NCBI RefSeq assembly: GCF_900143005.1
Contig: NZ_FRCS01000009.1
Location: 186,001 to 250,000 of the forward strand
DNA: 64,000 nucleotides
Direction of reading: 5' to 3'
Source of the DNA: Cryptosporangium aurantiacum
Lineage (GTDB): Bacteria > Actinomycetota > Actinomycetes > Mycobacteriales > Cryptosporangiaceae
Shown here: positions 25,973 to 34,518 of the stretch, in pieces
Layout of the letters: each line of letters opens with the position of its first letter
How positions within the stretch are numbered: the first letter of the stretch is position 1
Program-made: the position numbers and the translations under genes
Notes under the pieces: generated by a model
Databases searched by the model: none
Seen by the model: only the letters and a program-made list of their open reading frames with translations
Told to the model about the DNA's origin: nothing

Positions 25973-27988
25973 ATGAGCATGGAAATGACCGCGTGGAACT
26001 CGCTGTACCACGCGATGCACGCCAGCGAGGAGCGAAGGCCGTTCTCCCTGGCGACGCTGCGGCGCATCGGCGGGTTCGCCCGCCCGCACCGCCGGCTGCT
26101 TGCCTTGTTCCTCGGATTGTCGGTCGTCGGGGCGCTGCTGGCGGTGGCCACCCCCGTGCTGGCCGGGCGCGTCGTCAACGCGATCGTCGGCGGGGAGCCG
26201 TTCGGCGTCGTGGGGCGGCTCGCGGGGCTGATCGCGGTGATCGCGGTCGCCGAGGCGGCCCTGAGTCTGGGCACCCGCTGGCTGTCGGCCAGCATCGGTG
26301 AAGGTCTGATCCTCCACCTGCGCACCGCCGTCTTCGACCACGTGCAGCGGATGCCGATCGCGTTCTTCACCCGCACCCGCACCGGCGCGCTGGTCAGCCG
26401 CCTGAACAACGACGTCATCGGCGCGCAGCGCGCGTTCAGCGACACGCTGTCCGGTGTGGTCGGCAACCTGGTGACGCTGGTCCTCACGCTGGTGGTCATG
26501 CTCGGCATCTCCTGGCAGATCACGCTGCTGGCGCTGGTGCTGCTGCCGGTGTTCGTCCTGCCCGCGCGGCGGATGGGCCGCCGCCTGGCGCGCCTGGAAC
26601 GCGAGGCCGCCAACCACAACGCGGTGATGAGCACCCAGATGACCGAGCGGTTCTCCGCGCCCGGCGCCACCCTGGTCAAGCTCTACGGCCGCCCGCACCG
26701 GGAGTCCGCGGCGTTCGCCGACCGCGCCGGGCGGGTCCGCGACATCGGTGTGCGCACCGCGATGGTGCAGTCGGTGTTCATCACCGCGCTGACGCTGGTG
26801 TCCGCGCTCGCCCTCGCCCTGGTCTACGGGCTGGGCGGCTTCTACGCGCTGCGCGACCAGCTCGACCCCGGTGCGGTGGTCGCGATGGCGCTGCTGCTCA
26901 CCCGCCTCTACGCGCCGCTGACCGCGCTGGCCAGCGCCCGGGTCGAGGTGATGAGCGCGCTGGTCAGCTTCGAGCGGGTCTTCGAGGTCCTCGACCTGCC
27001 GCCGCTGATCACCGAGAAGCCCGACGCCCGGCCGGTGCCCGAGGGCCCGGTGTCGGTGGAGTTCGACCACGTCCGGTTCAGCTACCCGTCGGCCGACAAG
27101 GTGTCGCTGGCGTCGCTGGAGGAGGTCGCGACGCTCGACACCCGCGGCGGCGCCGAGGTGCTGCACGACGTCTCGTTCCGCGTCGGCGCCGGGCAGATGG
27201 TGGCGCTGGTCGGCTCGTCCGGCGCCGGGAAGTCCACGATCGCGCAGCTGATCCCCCGGCTCTACGACGTCGACGCGGGCGCCGTACGGCTGGCCGGGCA
27301 GGACGTCCGCGACCTGACCACCGAGTCGGTGCGCGACACGCTCGGCCTGGTCACCCAGGACGGTCACCTCTTCCACGAGACGATCCGGGAGAACCTGCTG
27401 CTGGCGTGGCCGGAGGCGACCGAGGGTGACCTGTGGGACGCACTGGGGCGCGCCCGGCTCGACGAGCTCGTCGCGTCGCTGCCCGACGGGCTGGAGACCG
27501 TCGTCGGTGAACGCGGCTACCGGCTGTCCGGCGGGGAGCGGCAGCGCCTGACGATCGCCCGGCTGCTGCTGGCCCGGCCGCGGGTGGTGATCCTCGACGA
27601 GGCGACCGCGCACCTGGACTCCACGTCCGAGGCCGCGGTGCAGGCGGCACTGGCCGAGGCGCTCGACGGGCGCACCGCGGTCGTGATCGCGCACCGGCTG
27701 TCCACGGTGCGGGCCGCCGACCAGATCCTCGTGGTGGAGGCGGGGCGCATCGTCGAGCGCGGCACGCACCCCGAGCTGCTCGCACTCGGCGGACGCTACG
27801 CCGAGCTCCACGCCACCCAGTTCGCCACCCAAGACAGCCCGCGGCGGCCCTCGGAGAACGGTGCTGACGGCCGCGCCGACGGACTTGAGACCGGCGCAAA
27901 GGTCGCGGCGTCCGTCGGCGCGGACGCCAGCGCCGCCCTCCGAGGGCTCCAGGTCGGAGCAGACCGATCCCGCGGGATGTCTGACTAA
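25973..27988 (+). CDS. ABC exporter, fused permease-ATPase (half transporter)
   Basis: A 671-residue type IV ABC exporter. Residues ~40-330 form the six-helix membrane domain; the ATPase has Walker A GSSGAGKST at ~413-421, Q-loop LVTQDGHLF, signature LSGGERQRLTIARLLLARP and Walker B VVILDEATAHLD. It exports lipids, peptides or drugs, normally as a dimer. ATG 25973 has GAGGG upstream; GTG 25964 is an alternative. The tail after residue ~620 is disordered and Ala/Asp/Arg-rich. A MerR-type promoter upstream suggests induction by a drug, metal or redox signal. Confidence 0.9.
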   Translation: MSMEMTAWNSLYHAMHASEERRPFSLATLRRIGGFARPHRRLLALFLGLSVVGALLAVATPVLAGRVVNAIVGGEPFGVVGRLAGLIAVIAVAEAALSLGTRWLSASIGEGLILHLRTAVFDHVQRMPIAFFTRTRTGALVSRLNNDVIGAQRAFSDTLSGVVGNLVTLVLTLVVMLGISWQITLLALVLLPVFVLPARRMGRRLARLEREAANHNAVMSTQMTERFSAPGATLVKLYGRPHRESAAFADRAGRVRDIGVRTAMVQSVFITALTLVSALALALVYGLGGFYALRDQLDPGAVVAMALLLTRLYAPLTALASARVEVMSALVSFERVFEVLDLPPLITEKPDARPVPEGPVSVEFDHVRFSYPSADKVSLASLEEVATLDTRGGAEVLHDVSFRVGAGQMVALVGSSGAGKSTIAQLIPRLYDVDAGAVRLAGQDVRDLTTESVRDTLGLVTQDGHLFHETIRENLLLAWPEATEGDLWDALGRARLDELVASLPDGLETVVGERGYRLSGGERQRLTIARLLLARPRVVILDEATAHLDSTSEAAVQAALAEALDGRTAVVIAHRLSTVRAADQILVVEAGRIVERGTHPELLALGGRYAELHATQFATQDSPRRPSENGADGRADGLETGAKVAASVGADASAALRGLQVGADRSRGMSD

Positions 27989-28096
27989 TCCGTGGGGGCG
28001 TGCGCGGCGACGGGATCCGGCGATGGCGGGAATCCGGCGATCCTCGTCGTTCTCGCCACTTCTCGCGCGTCCACTGCGGTCCTAGCGTCGGGCCGC

Positions 28097-28582
28097 GTGA
28101 ACGCCACGATCTTTCTGAGCCTGCACGTCCTCGCCGCGATCCTCACGATCGGACCGGTCACGGTCGCGGCCAGCATGTTCCCCCGGTATCTGCGCGCCGC
28201 CGCCGAGGATCCGCACGCGGTGACGATCCTCGGCGCGCTGCACCGGATCTGCCGCGTCTACACGGTCATCGGGCTCACCGTGCCGGCGTTCGGGCTCGCG
28301 ACCGCTGCCGCGCTCGGCGTCCTGACCGACGCGTGGCTGCTCACGTCGATCGTGCTCACCGCGATCGCGGCGGGCGTCCTCTGCCTCGTCGTGCTGCCTC
28401 AGCAGGCAGCCGCGCTCGGGGGTTACACGACTTCCGGTGCCGCAGGCTCACCCTCCACCGGAGGTGCAGCCGATACTCGCGCTGCTGCGCGGCTCGGGGC
28501 GGCCACCGGTGTGTTCAACCTGCTCTGGGCGGTCGTGGTCGTGCTGATGATCGTCCGCCCCGGCTCCACCACCGGCGTCTGA
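28097..28582 (+). CDS. Four-helix integral membrane protein (DUF2269-like)
   Basis: About 161 residues with four predicted membrane helices: IFLSLHVLAAILTIGPVTVAAS, VYTVIGLTVPAFGLATAAAL, LLTSIVLTAIAAGVLCLVVL and GVFNLLWAVVVVLMIV. It resembles the DUF2269 group of small membrane proteins; function unknown. GTG 28097 is chosen because TAGCGT lies eight bases upstream, fitting a leaderless start, and the protein then begins with the first helix. A very strong bidirectional hairpin separates it from the convergent GlxA gene. Confidence 0.7.
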   Translation: MNATIFLSLHVLAAILTIGPVTVAASMFPRYLRAAAEDPHAVTILGALHRICRVYTVIGLTVPAFGLATAAALGVLTDAWLLTSIVLTAIAAGVLCLVVLPQQAAALGGYTTSGAAGSPSTGGAADTRAAARLGAATGVFNLLWAVVVVLMIVRPGSTTGV

Positions 28583-28696
28583 CGCGAAACCGGGCCGTGC
28601 CCCTCCCCGCGCGAGGCCGGGTTACGGCGGCACGGCCCGGCGCCGGGTTCGGCCGACGCCCGGGCCGTGCCCCGCCCGACGCCGGGTTACGCGGCC

Positions 28697-28736
28697 GACG
28701 CGCCCCGGGCGTGCCCCGCCACGCCCGGGGCGCGTC
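28697..28736. terminator. Bidirectional hairpin with 17-bp perfect stem
   Basis: GACGCGCCCCGGGCGTG (28697-28713) pairs perfectly with 28720-28736 around a CCCCGC loop. It lies between the convergent membrane protein and GlxA regulator genes. Surrounding bases repeat GCCGGGTTACG three times. No T run follows, as is common for actinobacterial hairpin terminators. Confidence 0.8.
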
Positions 28737-28756
28737 GCTCGCCGGACGGGGCCGGG

Positions 28757-29707
28757 TTACGCGGCCGGCGTGGCGCGGAACTTTGACCGGTAGGCCGCGG
28801 GGCTGACGCCGACGAGACGCTTGAATCGGTCCCGGAACGTGCTCGGCGACGGGAAGCCGGTCTGCGCCGCGATCCGCTCGACCGGATGCCCGGTCGTCTC
28901 CAGCAGGTGCTGTGCCCGGCGCAGCCGCACCCGGGTCAGCCACTGCTGCGGCGTCGTCCCGGTCTGTTCGCGGAAGCGGCGGCTCAGCGTCCGGGGGCTG
29001 AGCGACGCCTGCCGGGCGATCCGGTCGAGGGTGAGCTCCTGCCCCAGGTTCTCCTCCAGCCAGGCCAGCAGCGGCTGCAGCGACAGGCCGTCGGGTGCCG
29101 GTGGTTCGTGGGCGATGAACTGGGCCTGCCCGCCGTCGCGTTCCAGCGGCGTCACCGAGAACCGGGCGGCGTCGGCCGCGACCGCCGACCCGTAGTCCCG
29201 GCGCACCAGGTGCAGGCACAGGTCGAGGCCGGCCGCGGCCCCGGCGGAGGTGAGGATCTGACCGTTGTCGACGAACAGCACGCCCGGGTCGACGTCGATC
29301 GCCGGGTAGCGGGCGGCCAGCTCGGCGGCGCCCACCCAGTGCGTCGTGGCTCGTAGCCCGTCGAGCAGGCCGGCGTCGGCCAGCGTGAACGCCCCCGCGC
29401 ACACCGAGGCGATGCGGGTGCCGCGCGCGGCCGCGGCGCGCAGCGCGTCCCGGACGTCGCCGGGAATCGGGGCGCCCTCGTCGGCCACGCCCGGCACCAC
29501 GATCGTGTCGGCGTCGGCGAGCGCGGCCAGGCCGTGCCGGACCCGGATCGTGAACGTCCCGGCGTCCACCTCGCCGGCCGGCCCGCAGACCAGGACGCGG
29601 TAGCCCGGGGACCCGTCGGGCAGGCGGGTCCACCCGAAGACGTCCACCGGGATCGCCAGGTCGAACGGGATGACGCACTGCAGGGCGAGGACCGCGACCG
29701 TGTGCAC
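28757..29707 (-). CDS. GlxA-family regulator (DJ-1/PfpI plus AraC domain)
   Basis: A 316-residue regulator. The DJ-1/PfpI-like domain (~1-170) has the elbow Cys in ASVCAGAFTLADAGLLDG and TTHW after it; the AraC domain (~215-312) has LTLDRIARQASLSPRTLSRRFREQTGTTPQQWL and the second helix-turn-helix IAAQTGFPSPSTFRDRFKRLVGVSPAAYR. GTG 29707 has a TACGTT box six bases upstream and so looks leaderless. It is divergent from the reductase gene at 29836, which may be its target. Confidence 0.9.
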   Translation of the reverse strand: MHTVAVLALQCVIPFDLAIPVDVFGWTRLPDGSPGYRVLVCGPAGEVDAGTFTIRVRHGLAALADADTIVVPGVADEGAPIPGDVRDALRAAAARGTRIASVCAGAFTLADAGLLDGLRATTHWVGAAELAARYPAIDVDPGVLFVDNGQILTSAGAAAGLDLCLHLVRRDYGSAVAADAARFSVTPLERDGGQAQFIAHEPPAPDGLSLQPLLAWLEENLGQELTLDRIARQASLSPRTLSRRFREQTGTTPQQWLTRVRLRRAQHLLETTGHPVERIAAQTGFPSPSTFRDRFKRLVGVSPAAYRSKFRATPAA

Positions 29708-29835
29708 GGCCAGAACGTACCGCGTCGCCGGATTTGGGCCAGCCAGATCCCGGCCAGCCGGTCTTCGGCAGCCGAACGGGTCGGGCCTTCCCAACCGGGT
29801 TGCGCGGGCCGGTCAACCTCGCTACGCACAGAGCC

Positions 29836-30390
29836 ATGCCGCGGAAGCTCGTACTGAAGATGTCGGTCTCGCTCGACGGATTCGTGGGGAGGAACGACGG
29901 TGACGTCGAGTGGATCTTTCCGAGCATCGACGAGGAACTGCAGGAGTGGATGGTCGACATGCTCGGCCAGGCGGGTGCGCACGTGATGGGGCGGGTCACC
30001 TACGGCGACATGGCCGCGCACTGGCCGACGTCCGACGAGCCCTACGCCGCGCCGATGAACGACATTCCGAAGGTGGTGTTCTCCCGGACGATGACCGAAG
30101 GGTCGTGGCCGGAGACCACCGTGGTGCGCGGTGACCTCGTCACCGAGGTGAACCGGCTCAAGGAGGAGGACGGCGACGAGCTGCTCGCGCACGGCGGCGC
30201 CGGGTTCGCCCGCGCGCTGATCCAGCGCGGGCTGGTCGACGAGTACCGGCTGGTGATCCATCCGGTGGCGCTCGGCTCCGGTCTGCCGCTGTTCACCAGC
30301 CCGACCGACCTGACGCTGGTCAGCTCCGAACCGTTCCCGGGCGGCGCGATGGCGGTCACCTACGCGCCCGCGGAGAAGACCGCAGGCTAG
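29836..30390 (+). CDS. Dihydrofolate reductase-like (RibD C-terminal domain) protein
   Basis: A 184-residue protein of the RibD-C/dihydrofolate-reductase-like family common in actinobacteria. It begins KLVLKMSVSLDGFVG, has MGRVTYGDMAAHWP and the NADPH-type GGAGFARALIQRGLVDEYRLVIHPVALGSG. The true reaction of this family is not established; it is not the folate enzyme. It is divergent from a GlxA regulator, a pairing that suggests control by it. Confidence 0.87.
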   Translation: MPRKLVLKMSVSLDGFVGRNDGDVEWIFPSIDEELQEWMVDMLGQAGAHVMGRVTYGDMAAHWPTSDEPYAAPMNDIPKVVFSRTMTEGSWPETTVVRGDLVTEVNRLKEEDGDELLAHGGAGFARALIQRGLVDEYRLVIHPVALGSGLPLFTSPTDLTLVSSEPFPGGAMAVTYAPAEKTAG

Positions 30391-30433
30391 CCCCCGGTCA
30401 CCCCGGGTGTTTACACTCGTCTACGTTCAGTCC

Positions 30434-30712
30434 GTGGACGAGACCTACCGGTTCGACGAGCGTTCGTACGACGCCCTCGACGCCGCCGGAATCGGCTGGC
30501 AGGCCGCACTGCAGGTGCTCCGCGCACCGCGGCGGGTCCGCCAGCACGTCGGCGCGGTGCTCCGGGTGGCCGCCGCGACCCGCGACGGCCGGTGGGTGGC
30601 CGTGGCGCTGGTCGAGGAGGACCCCGACCAGTACTTGGTCGTCTCGGCCCGCGAGTTGGACGGCGACGAGGCCAGCCTGGTTGCCGGCATGCTCGGAAGG
30701 AGCGACGTATGA
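30434..30712 (+). CDS. Putative toxin of a type II toxin-antitoxin pair
   Basis: A ~92-residue protein (DETYRFDERSYDALDAAGI..., RAPRRVRQHVGAVLRVAAAT, RWVAVALVEEDPDQYLVVSAREL). The pattern of a short helical start and a curved sheet with basic residues resembles BrnT/RelE-like toxins, but no catalytic residue can be named. The order toxin then antitoxin also matches brnTA. GTG 30434 has TACGTT exactly six bases upstream (leaderless); a GTG at 30407 is possible. Its stop overlaps the antitoxin start as ATGA. Assignment rests on context more than motif. Confidence 0.6.
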   Translation: MDETYRFDERSYDALDAAGIGWQAALQVLRAPRRVRQHVGAVLRVAAATRDGRWVAVALVEEDPDQYLVVSARELDGDEASLVAGMLGRSDV

Positions 30713-30999
30713 GCCGCGACGACGCGATGAAAGCGCTGGCCGACACCGACTGGTCAGGGGCGACGGTCGAGTCGGTCGAGCGGCCCGCGACCGTGGTGCA
30801 CTCCACCCGGTTGCCGGCCGCGCTCTCCGAGCAGCTGGAGGCCGAAGCCGCGCGGCGCAAGATCACGCCCTCGGCGCTGGTCCGGGAGTACGTCGAGGCG
30901 TGCCTGACGCAGCTGTCGGCCTCCGGCGACACGACGGTCACCGTCCGGCTGGCCGACCTGCACCGCGCGATCGACCAGCTCGCCCGCAACGTGGCCTGA
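30709..30999 (+). CDS. Ribbon-helix-helix antitoxin
   Basis: A 96-residue protein. The centre carries a ribbon-helix-helix DNA-binding unit: strand VVHSTRLPAALSEQLEAEAA followed by RKITPSALVREYVEACL. A C-terminal helix (VRLADLHRAIDQLARNVA) is long enough to wrap a toxin. Its ATG overlaps the toxin stop by 4 bp, so the proteins are translated together. It probably represses the operon promoter as well as neutralising the toxin. Confidence 0.72.
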   Translation: MSRDDAMKALADTDWSGATVESVERPATVVHSTRLPAALSEQLEAEAARRKITPSALVREYVEACLTQLSASGDTTVTVRLADLHRAIDQLARNVA

Positions 31000-31015
31000 C
31001 CGCGCCGCCGCCCGG

Positions 31016-31525
31016 CTACGCGTCCAGGCTGTCCAGGAAGCTCTCCAGGTGCATCCGTACCCGCGCGACCTGGTCCTCGACGGTCAGCGATTCCTCGATC
31101 CGCCCGCCGACCGCGGGCTTCTTCCGGCCGCGCAGGTACAGCGAGCACGCCAGGTCGCTGCAGACGTAGGTGCCGACCGAGTTGCCCTGGCGTCCGGCCG
31201 CGCCGGTCTTGCGCGCGGTCATCAGCGCCACCCCGCTGCCCGGGTGCTGGGTCAGGCAGAACGAGCACAGGCTGCGCCGCAGGTAGCCGCGCTGCCCGGC
31301 GGCTGACCGCAGGACGATCCCGACCAGCGCGTCCCCCTGCCGGGCGTTTCCGCGCTCGGCGACCAGGTAGCTGCGGTCGGGCGCCGACAGGTCGCTCCAG
31401 CCGAGGAAATCCAAGTCGTCCCACGGGCGGGTGTCCAGGTCACGTGGCATCGGCAGCCGGGTGGCCTCGCCCTTGGAGCAGTTGACGAACGACCCGCGGA
31501 TCTCCTTCTCGGTGAGTCTTCTCAT
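31016..31525 (-). CDS. FBP-domain protein (FusB-type EF-G-binding zinc finger)
   Basis: A 169-residue protein with the FBP C-terminal treble-clef seen in FusB/FusC. The zinc ligands are CSFC and CSDLAC, within LRRSLCSFCLTQHPGSG and VGTYVCSDLACSLYLRGRKK. FusB-type proteins bind elongation factor G and can release it from the ribosome, which protects against fusidic acid; actinobacterial members are uncharacterised. ATG 31525 matches family starts. It is divergent from a TetR gene with a palindromic operator between them, so it may be TetR-controlled. Confidence 0.85.
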   Translation of the reverse strand: MRRLTEKEIRGSFVNCSKGEATRLPMPRDLDTRPWDDLDFLGWSDLSAPDRSYLVAERGNARQGDALVGIVLRSAAGQRGYLRRSLCSFCLTQHPGSGVALMTARKTGAAGRQGNSVGTYVCSDLACSLYLRGRKKPAVGGRIEESLTVEDQVARVRMHLESFLDSLDA

Positions 31526-31542
31526 GCGGCGGACGCTACTTC

Positions 31543-31580
31543 GCCTAGGATCTCTAGGCAAAGACTTAAACCTCCTAGGC
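31543..31580. promoter_or_regulatory. TetR-type operator between FBP and TetR genes
   Basis: GCCTAG-N5-CTAGGC (31543-31559) is a perfect 17-bp palindrome. A third half-site CCTAGGC (31574-31580) touches the TetR start. The 56-bp gap between divergent start codons is almost filled by these, so one repressor could shut both genes. Confidence 0.7.
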
Positions 31581-31581
31581 G

Positions 31582-32163
31582 GTGGGCGTGGTACGGCAGG
31601 GCCTCACACCGGAGAAGGTCGTCGCCGCGGCCGCCGACCTCGCCGACGACATCGGCTTCGACCGGGTGACGGTCTCCGGGCTGGCCCGGCAGCTCGGGGT
31701 CCGGGACGCCAGCCTCTACTCGCACGTCCGCAACCTCGATGACCTGCGCAGCCGGATCACGCTGCTGGCAGCGACCGAGCTGGCCGCCCTGCTCGGCGAC
31801 GCGGTGGCCGGCCGCGCCGGGCGGGACGCGCTGGGCGCGTTCGGAGCGGCGTACCGGGGGTACGCGCTGCGCCATCCCGGCCGGTACGCATCCACCAACC
31901 GGCGGCTGGACCCCGGGGACTTCGCCGGCTCCCCGGGCCCGCAGCGGATCCTCGAGATCACCTCGGCGATGTTCCGCTCCTACGGCCTGGCCGACCCGGA
32001 CCTCACCGACGCGGTCCGGCTGGTCCGCAGCACGTTCCACGGGTTCACCGCGCTGGAGGCCGCGGGCGGGTTCGGCCACCCGCGGGACCTCGACACCTCC
32101 TGGGACCGCGCGATCGACGCGCTGGATCAGCTGCTGCGCTCCTGGCCGGTCAGCCGGGCCTGA
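31582..32163 (+). CDS. TetR/AcrR-family regulator with WHG-type C-terminal domain
   Basis: A ~193-residue regulator. The helix-turn-helix is PEKVVAAAADLADDIGFDRVTVSGLARQLGVRDASLYSHVRN split over helices 1-3 (key parts VTVSGLARQLGV and ASLYSHV). The C-terminal domain contains STFHGFTALEAAGGFG, the WHG-type ligand domain. Starts GTG 31582 or 31588 are equivalent. It is followed after 35 bp by a flavin monooxygenase gene and is probably that enzyme's regulator and its own repressor through the CCTAGG sites. Confidence 0.87.
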   Translation: MGVVRQGLTPEKVVAAAADLADDIGFDRVTVSGLARQLGVRDASLYSHVRNLDDLRSRITLLAATELAALLGDAVAGRAGRDALGAFGAAYRGYALRHPGRYASTNRRLDPGDFAGSPGPQRILEITSAMFRSYGLADPDLTDAVRLVRSTFHGFTALEAAGGFGHPRDLDTSWDRAIDALDQLLRSWPVSRA

Positions 32164-32198
32164 CCCGCCGCGCGGGGTGACTATGTGACTATTTGCCC

Positions 32199-33305
32199 AT
32201 GTCCATCGCGATCATCGGTGCCGGGCTCGGTGGGCTCACGCTCGCGTGTGTCCTGCGGCGCCACGGCCGGCCCGCCACCGTCTACGAGCTGGACGCCTCC
32301 CCGACCGCTCGCGCCCAGGGCGGCATGCTCGACCTCCACACCGAGTCCGGGCAGGCCGCGCTGCGGGCGGCCGGCCTGTACGAGCAGTTCCGGGCCATCG
32401 TCCACCCGGGCGGCGAGGCGATGCGGATCCTCGACCGCGACGCGAACGTCCGGCGGGAGGAGACCGACGGCGGCACCGGGGACCGGCCCGAGGTGAACCG
32501 CCGCGAGCTGCGGAACCTGCTGCTGGACGCCCTGCCCGGGGATGCCGTGCGGTGGGGCGCGAAAGTCACCGGTGCCCGCCCGGCCGGCGGCGGGCGGCAC
32601 GAGGTGACGTTCGCCGACGGTTCCACGATCGTCACCGACGTGCTGGTCGGCGCGGACGGGGCCTGGTCACGGATCCGGCCGCTGGTCTCCGGCGCCGTTC
32701 CCGCCTATACCGGGCTGTCGTACGTCGAATTCAGTTTGTTCGACGCGGACGCCCGCCACCCGGAGGCGGCCGCGGTCCTCGGCGGCGGGCTGATGTTCGC
32801 GCTCGGCGACGGGAAAGGGCTGCTCGGCCACCGCGACCCGGACGGCAGCCTGCACGTGTACGCGGCGTTCCGGGCCCGGGCGGACGCGGAGCCGCCGGAC
32901 CTGCTGGACCTGTTCGCCGGCTGGCACCCCAGCTTGCGGGCGATGATCGCCGAGGCCGACGGCGCGTTCACCGTCCGCCCGATCCATGCGCTGCCGGTCG
33001 GGCACCGCTGGCACCGCATCCCCGGCGTGACGCTGCTCGGCGACGCCGCGCACGTGATGTCGCCGTTCGCCGGGGAGGGCGCGAACCTCGCGATGCTCGA
33101 CGGCGCCGAGCTCGCCGCCGCGCTGATCGGTCACCCCGGCGACGTCGAGGCGGCGCTGACCGCCTACGAGGAGCTGCTGTTCCCGCGGGCGGAGGCGGCG
33201 GCCGCGGAGTCCGCGGCGAACCTGGCGGTGTGTTTCCGCGAGGACGCCCCGGACGGCCTGCTGGATCTGTTCGAGTCCTACGAGGAGCTGGGCGTCCGCA
33301 CCTAG
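32199..33305 (+). CDS. FAD-dependent monooxygenase (group A, TetX-like)
   Basis: A 368-residue flavoprotein. The dinucleotide motif is IIGAGLGGLTLACVLRRHG with YELDAS after it. The DG motif is VLVGADGAWSRIRPLVSG, and GDAAHVMSPFAGEGANLAMLDG binds the ribityl chain. Architecture and length match TetX-like and other aromatic/xenobiotic hydroxylases using NAD(P)H and O2. It follows the TetR gene by 35 bp. A role in inactivating or breaking down an aromatic compound is likely; tetracycline is only one possibility. Confidence 0.87.
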   Translation: MSIAIIGAGLGGLTLACVLRRHGRPATVYELDASPTARAQGGMLDLHTESGQAALRAAGLYEQFRAIVHPGGEAMRILDRDANVRREETDGGTGDRPEVNRRELRNLLLDALPGDAVRWGAKVTGARPAGGGRHEVTFADGSTIVTDVLVGADGAWSRIRPLVSGAVPAYTGLSYVEFSLFDADARHPEAAAVLGGGLMFALGDGKGLLGHRDPDGSLHVYAAFRARADAEPPDLLDLFAGWHPSLRAMIAEADGAFTVRPIHALPVGHRWHRIPGVTLLGDAAHVMSPFAGEGANLAMLDGAELAAALIGHPGDVEAALTAYEELLFPRAEAAAAESAANLAVCFREDAPDGLLDLFESYEELGVRT

Positions 33306-33314
33306 CGTGGGGCC

Positions 33315-34436
33315 ATGGAGCCGTACCGGATCGAGATCCCGCAGCCCGTCCTCGACGACCTCGCCGACCGCCTCGCCCGCACCCGCTGGACCACCCCGCT
33401 GCCCGGCCCGGACTGGCAGCGCGGTGTGCCGGTCGACTACCTCCGTGACCTGGCGGCCTACTGGGCCGACGGCTACGACTGGCGCGCCCACGAAGCCGAA
33501 CTGAACCGGCATCCGCAGTTCGTCACCGAGATCGACGGGCAGCGGCTGCACTTCCTGCACGTGCGCTCGCCGCACGAGAACGCGCTGCCGCTGCTGCTCA
33601 GCCACGGCTGGCCCGGTTCGGTCGTGGAGTTCCTCGACGTGATCGGCCCGCTCACCGAACCCTCCGACCCGGCCGACGCGTTCCACCTGATCATTCCGTC
33701 GCTGCCCGGGTTCGGGCCGTCCGGGCCGGTGCGCGAGCCCGGGTGGGGCGTCGAGCGGATCGCCGCGGCGTTCGCCGAGCTGATGCGGCTGCTGGGCTAC
33801 GACCGGTACGGCGCGCAGGGCGGTGACTTCGGTGCGGTGATCACGCCCGCGCTCGGCCGGCTGGACGCCGCGCACGTCGTCGGGGTGCACGTCAACGCGG
33901 CGACCGGCGGGTTCATGGCGCCCGGCCTGGTGGAGCCCGACGACAGTTTCAGCGCGGTGGAGAAGGAGCGGCTGGAGCGGGTCCGGTACTACCGGCGCGA
34001 AGGCAACGGCTACTTCAAGCAGCAGGGCACCCGGCCGCAGACGCTCGCCTACGGCCTGTCCGATTCGCCGGTCGGGCAGCTGGCGTGGATCGTCGAGAAG
34101 TTCTACGAGTGGACGCACGGCGAGGGTGTGCCGGTCGACCGGGACCGGCTGCTGACCAACGTCATGCTGTACTGGCTGACCGACACCGCCGGGTCGTCGG
34201 CGAACCTCTACTACGAGATCCTCCACAGCCGGGGCCTCCGCCCGGGGTCCGGCCGGTCGCCGGTGCCGACCGGGGTCGCGGTGTTCGCCGAGGACATGGC
34301 GATCCGCCGGTACGCCGAGGCCGCGAACACGATCGTGCACTGGACCGACTTCCCCACCGGCGGGCACTTCGCCGCCCTCGAGACCCCGGACCTGCTGGTC
34401 GGTGACGTCCGGAAATTCTTCCGGGCGCTGCGCTAA
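33315..34436 (+). CDS. Epoxide hydrolase (EHN-domain family)
   Basis: A 373-residue microsomal-type epoxide hydrolase. The N-terminal EHN domain (1-105) is followed by the alpha/beta core. HGWPGSVVEF forms the oxyanion region, Asp in AQGGDFGAVI is the nucleophile, and His in TGGHFAALETPD is the base. It opens epoxides to diols. The ATG is six bases after TAGCGT, which itself overlaps the TAG stop of the monooxygenase gene, so a leaderless internal promoter is likely. The order monooxygenase then epoxide hydrolase suggests consecutive oxidation and ring opening of a substrate. Confidence 0.9.
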   Translation: MEPYRIEIPQPVLDDLADRLARTRWTTPLPGPDWQRGVPVDYLRDLAAYWADGYDWRAHEAELNRHPQFVTEIDGQRLHFLHVRSPHENALPLLLSHGWPGSVVEFLDVIGPLTEPSDPADAFHLIIPSLPGFGPSGPVREPGWGVERIAAAFAELMRLLGYDRYGAQGGDFGAVITPALGRLDAAHVVGVHVNAATGGFMAPGLVEPDDSFSAVEKERLERVRYYRREGNGYFKQQGTRPQTLAYGLSDSPVGQLAWIVEKFYEWTHGEGVPVDRDRLLTNVMLYWLTDTAGSSANLYYEILHSRGLRPGSGRSPVPTGVAVFAEDMAIRRYAEAANTIVHWTDFPTGGHFAALETPDLLVGDVRKFFRALR

Positions 34437-34518
34437 CCCGCCGCGCACGATCGCGGACGCGGCGCTCGCGGAGGAAAACGGCCGTGGTCACGGATTACTG
34501 ACCGGTAGGGTCTGGTTC

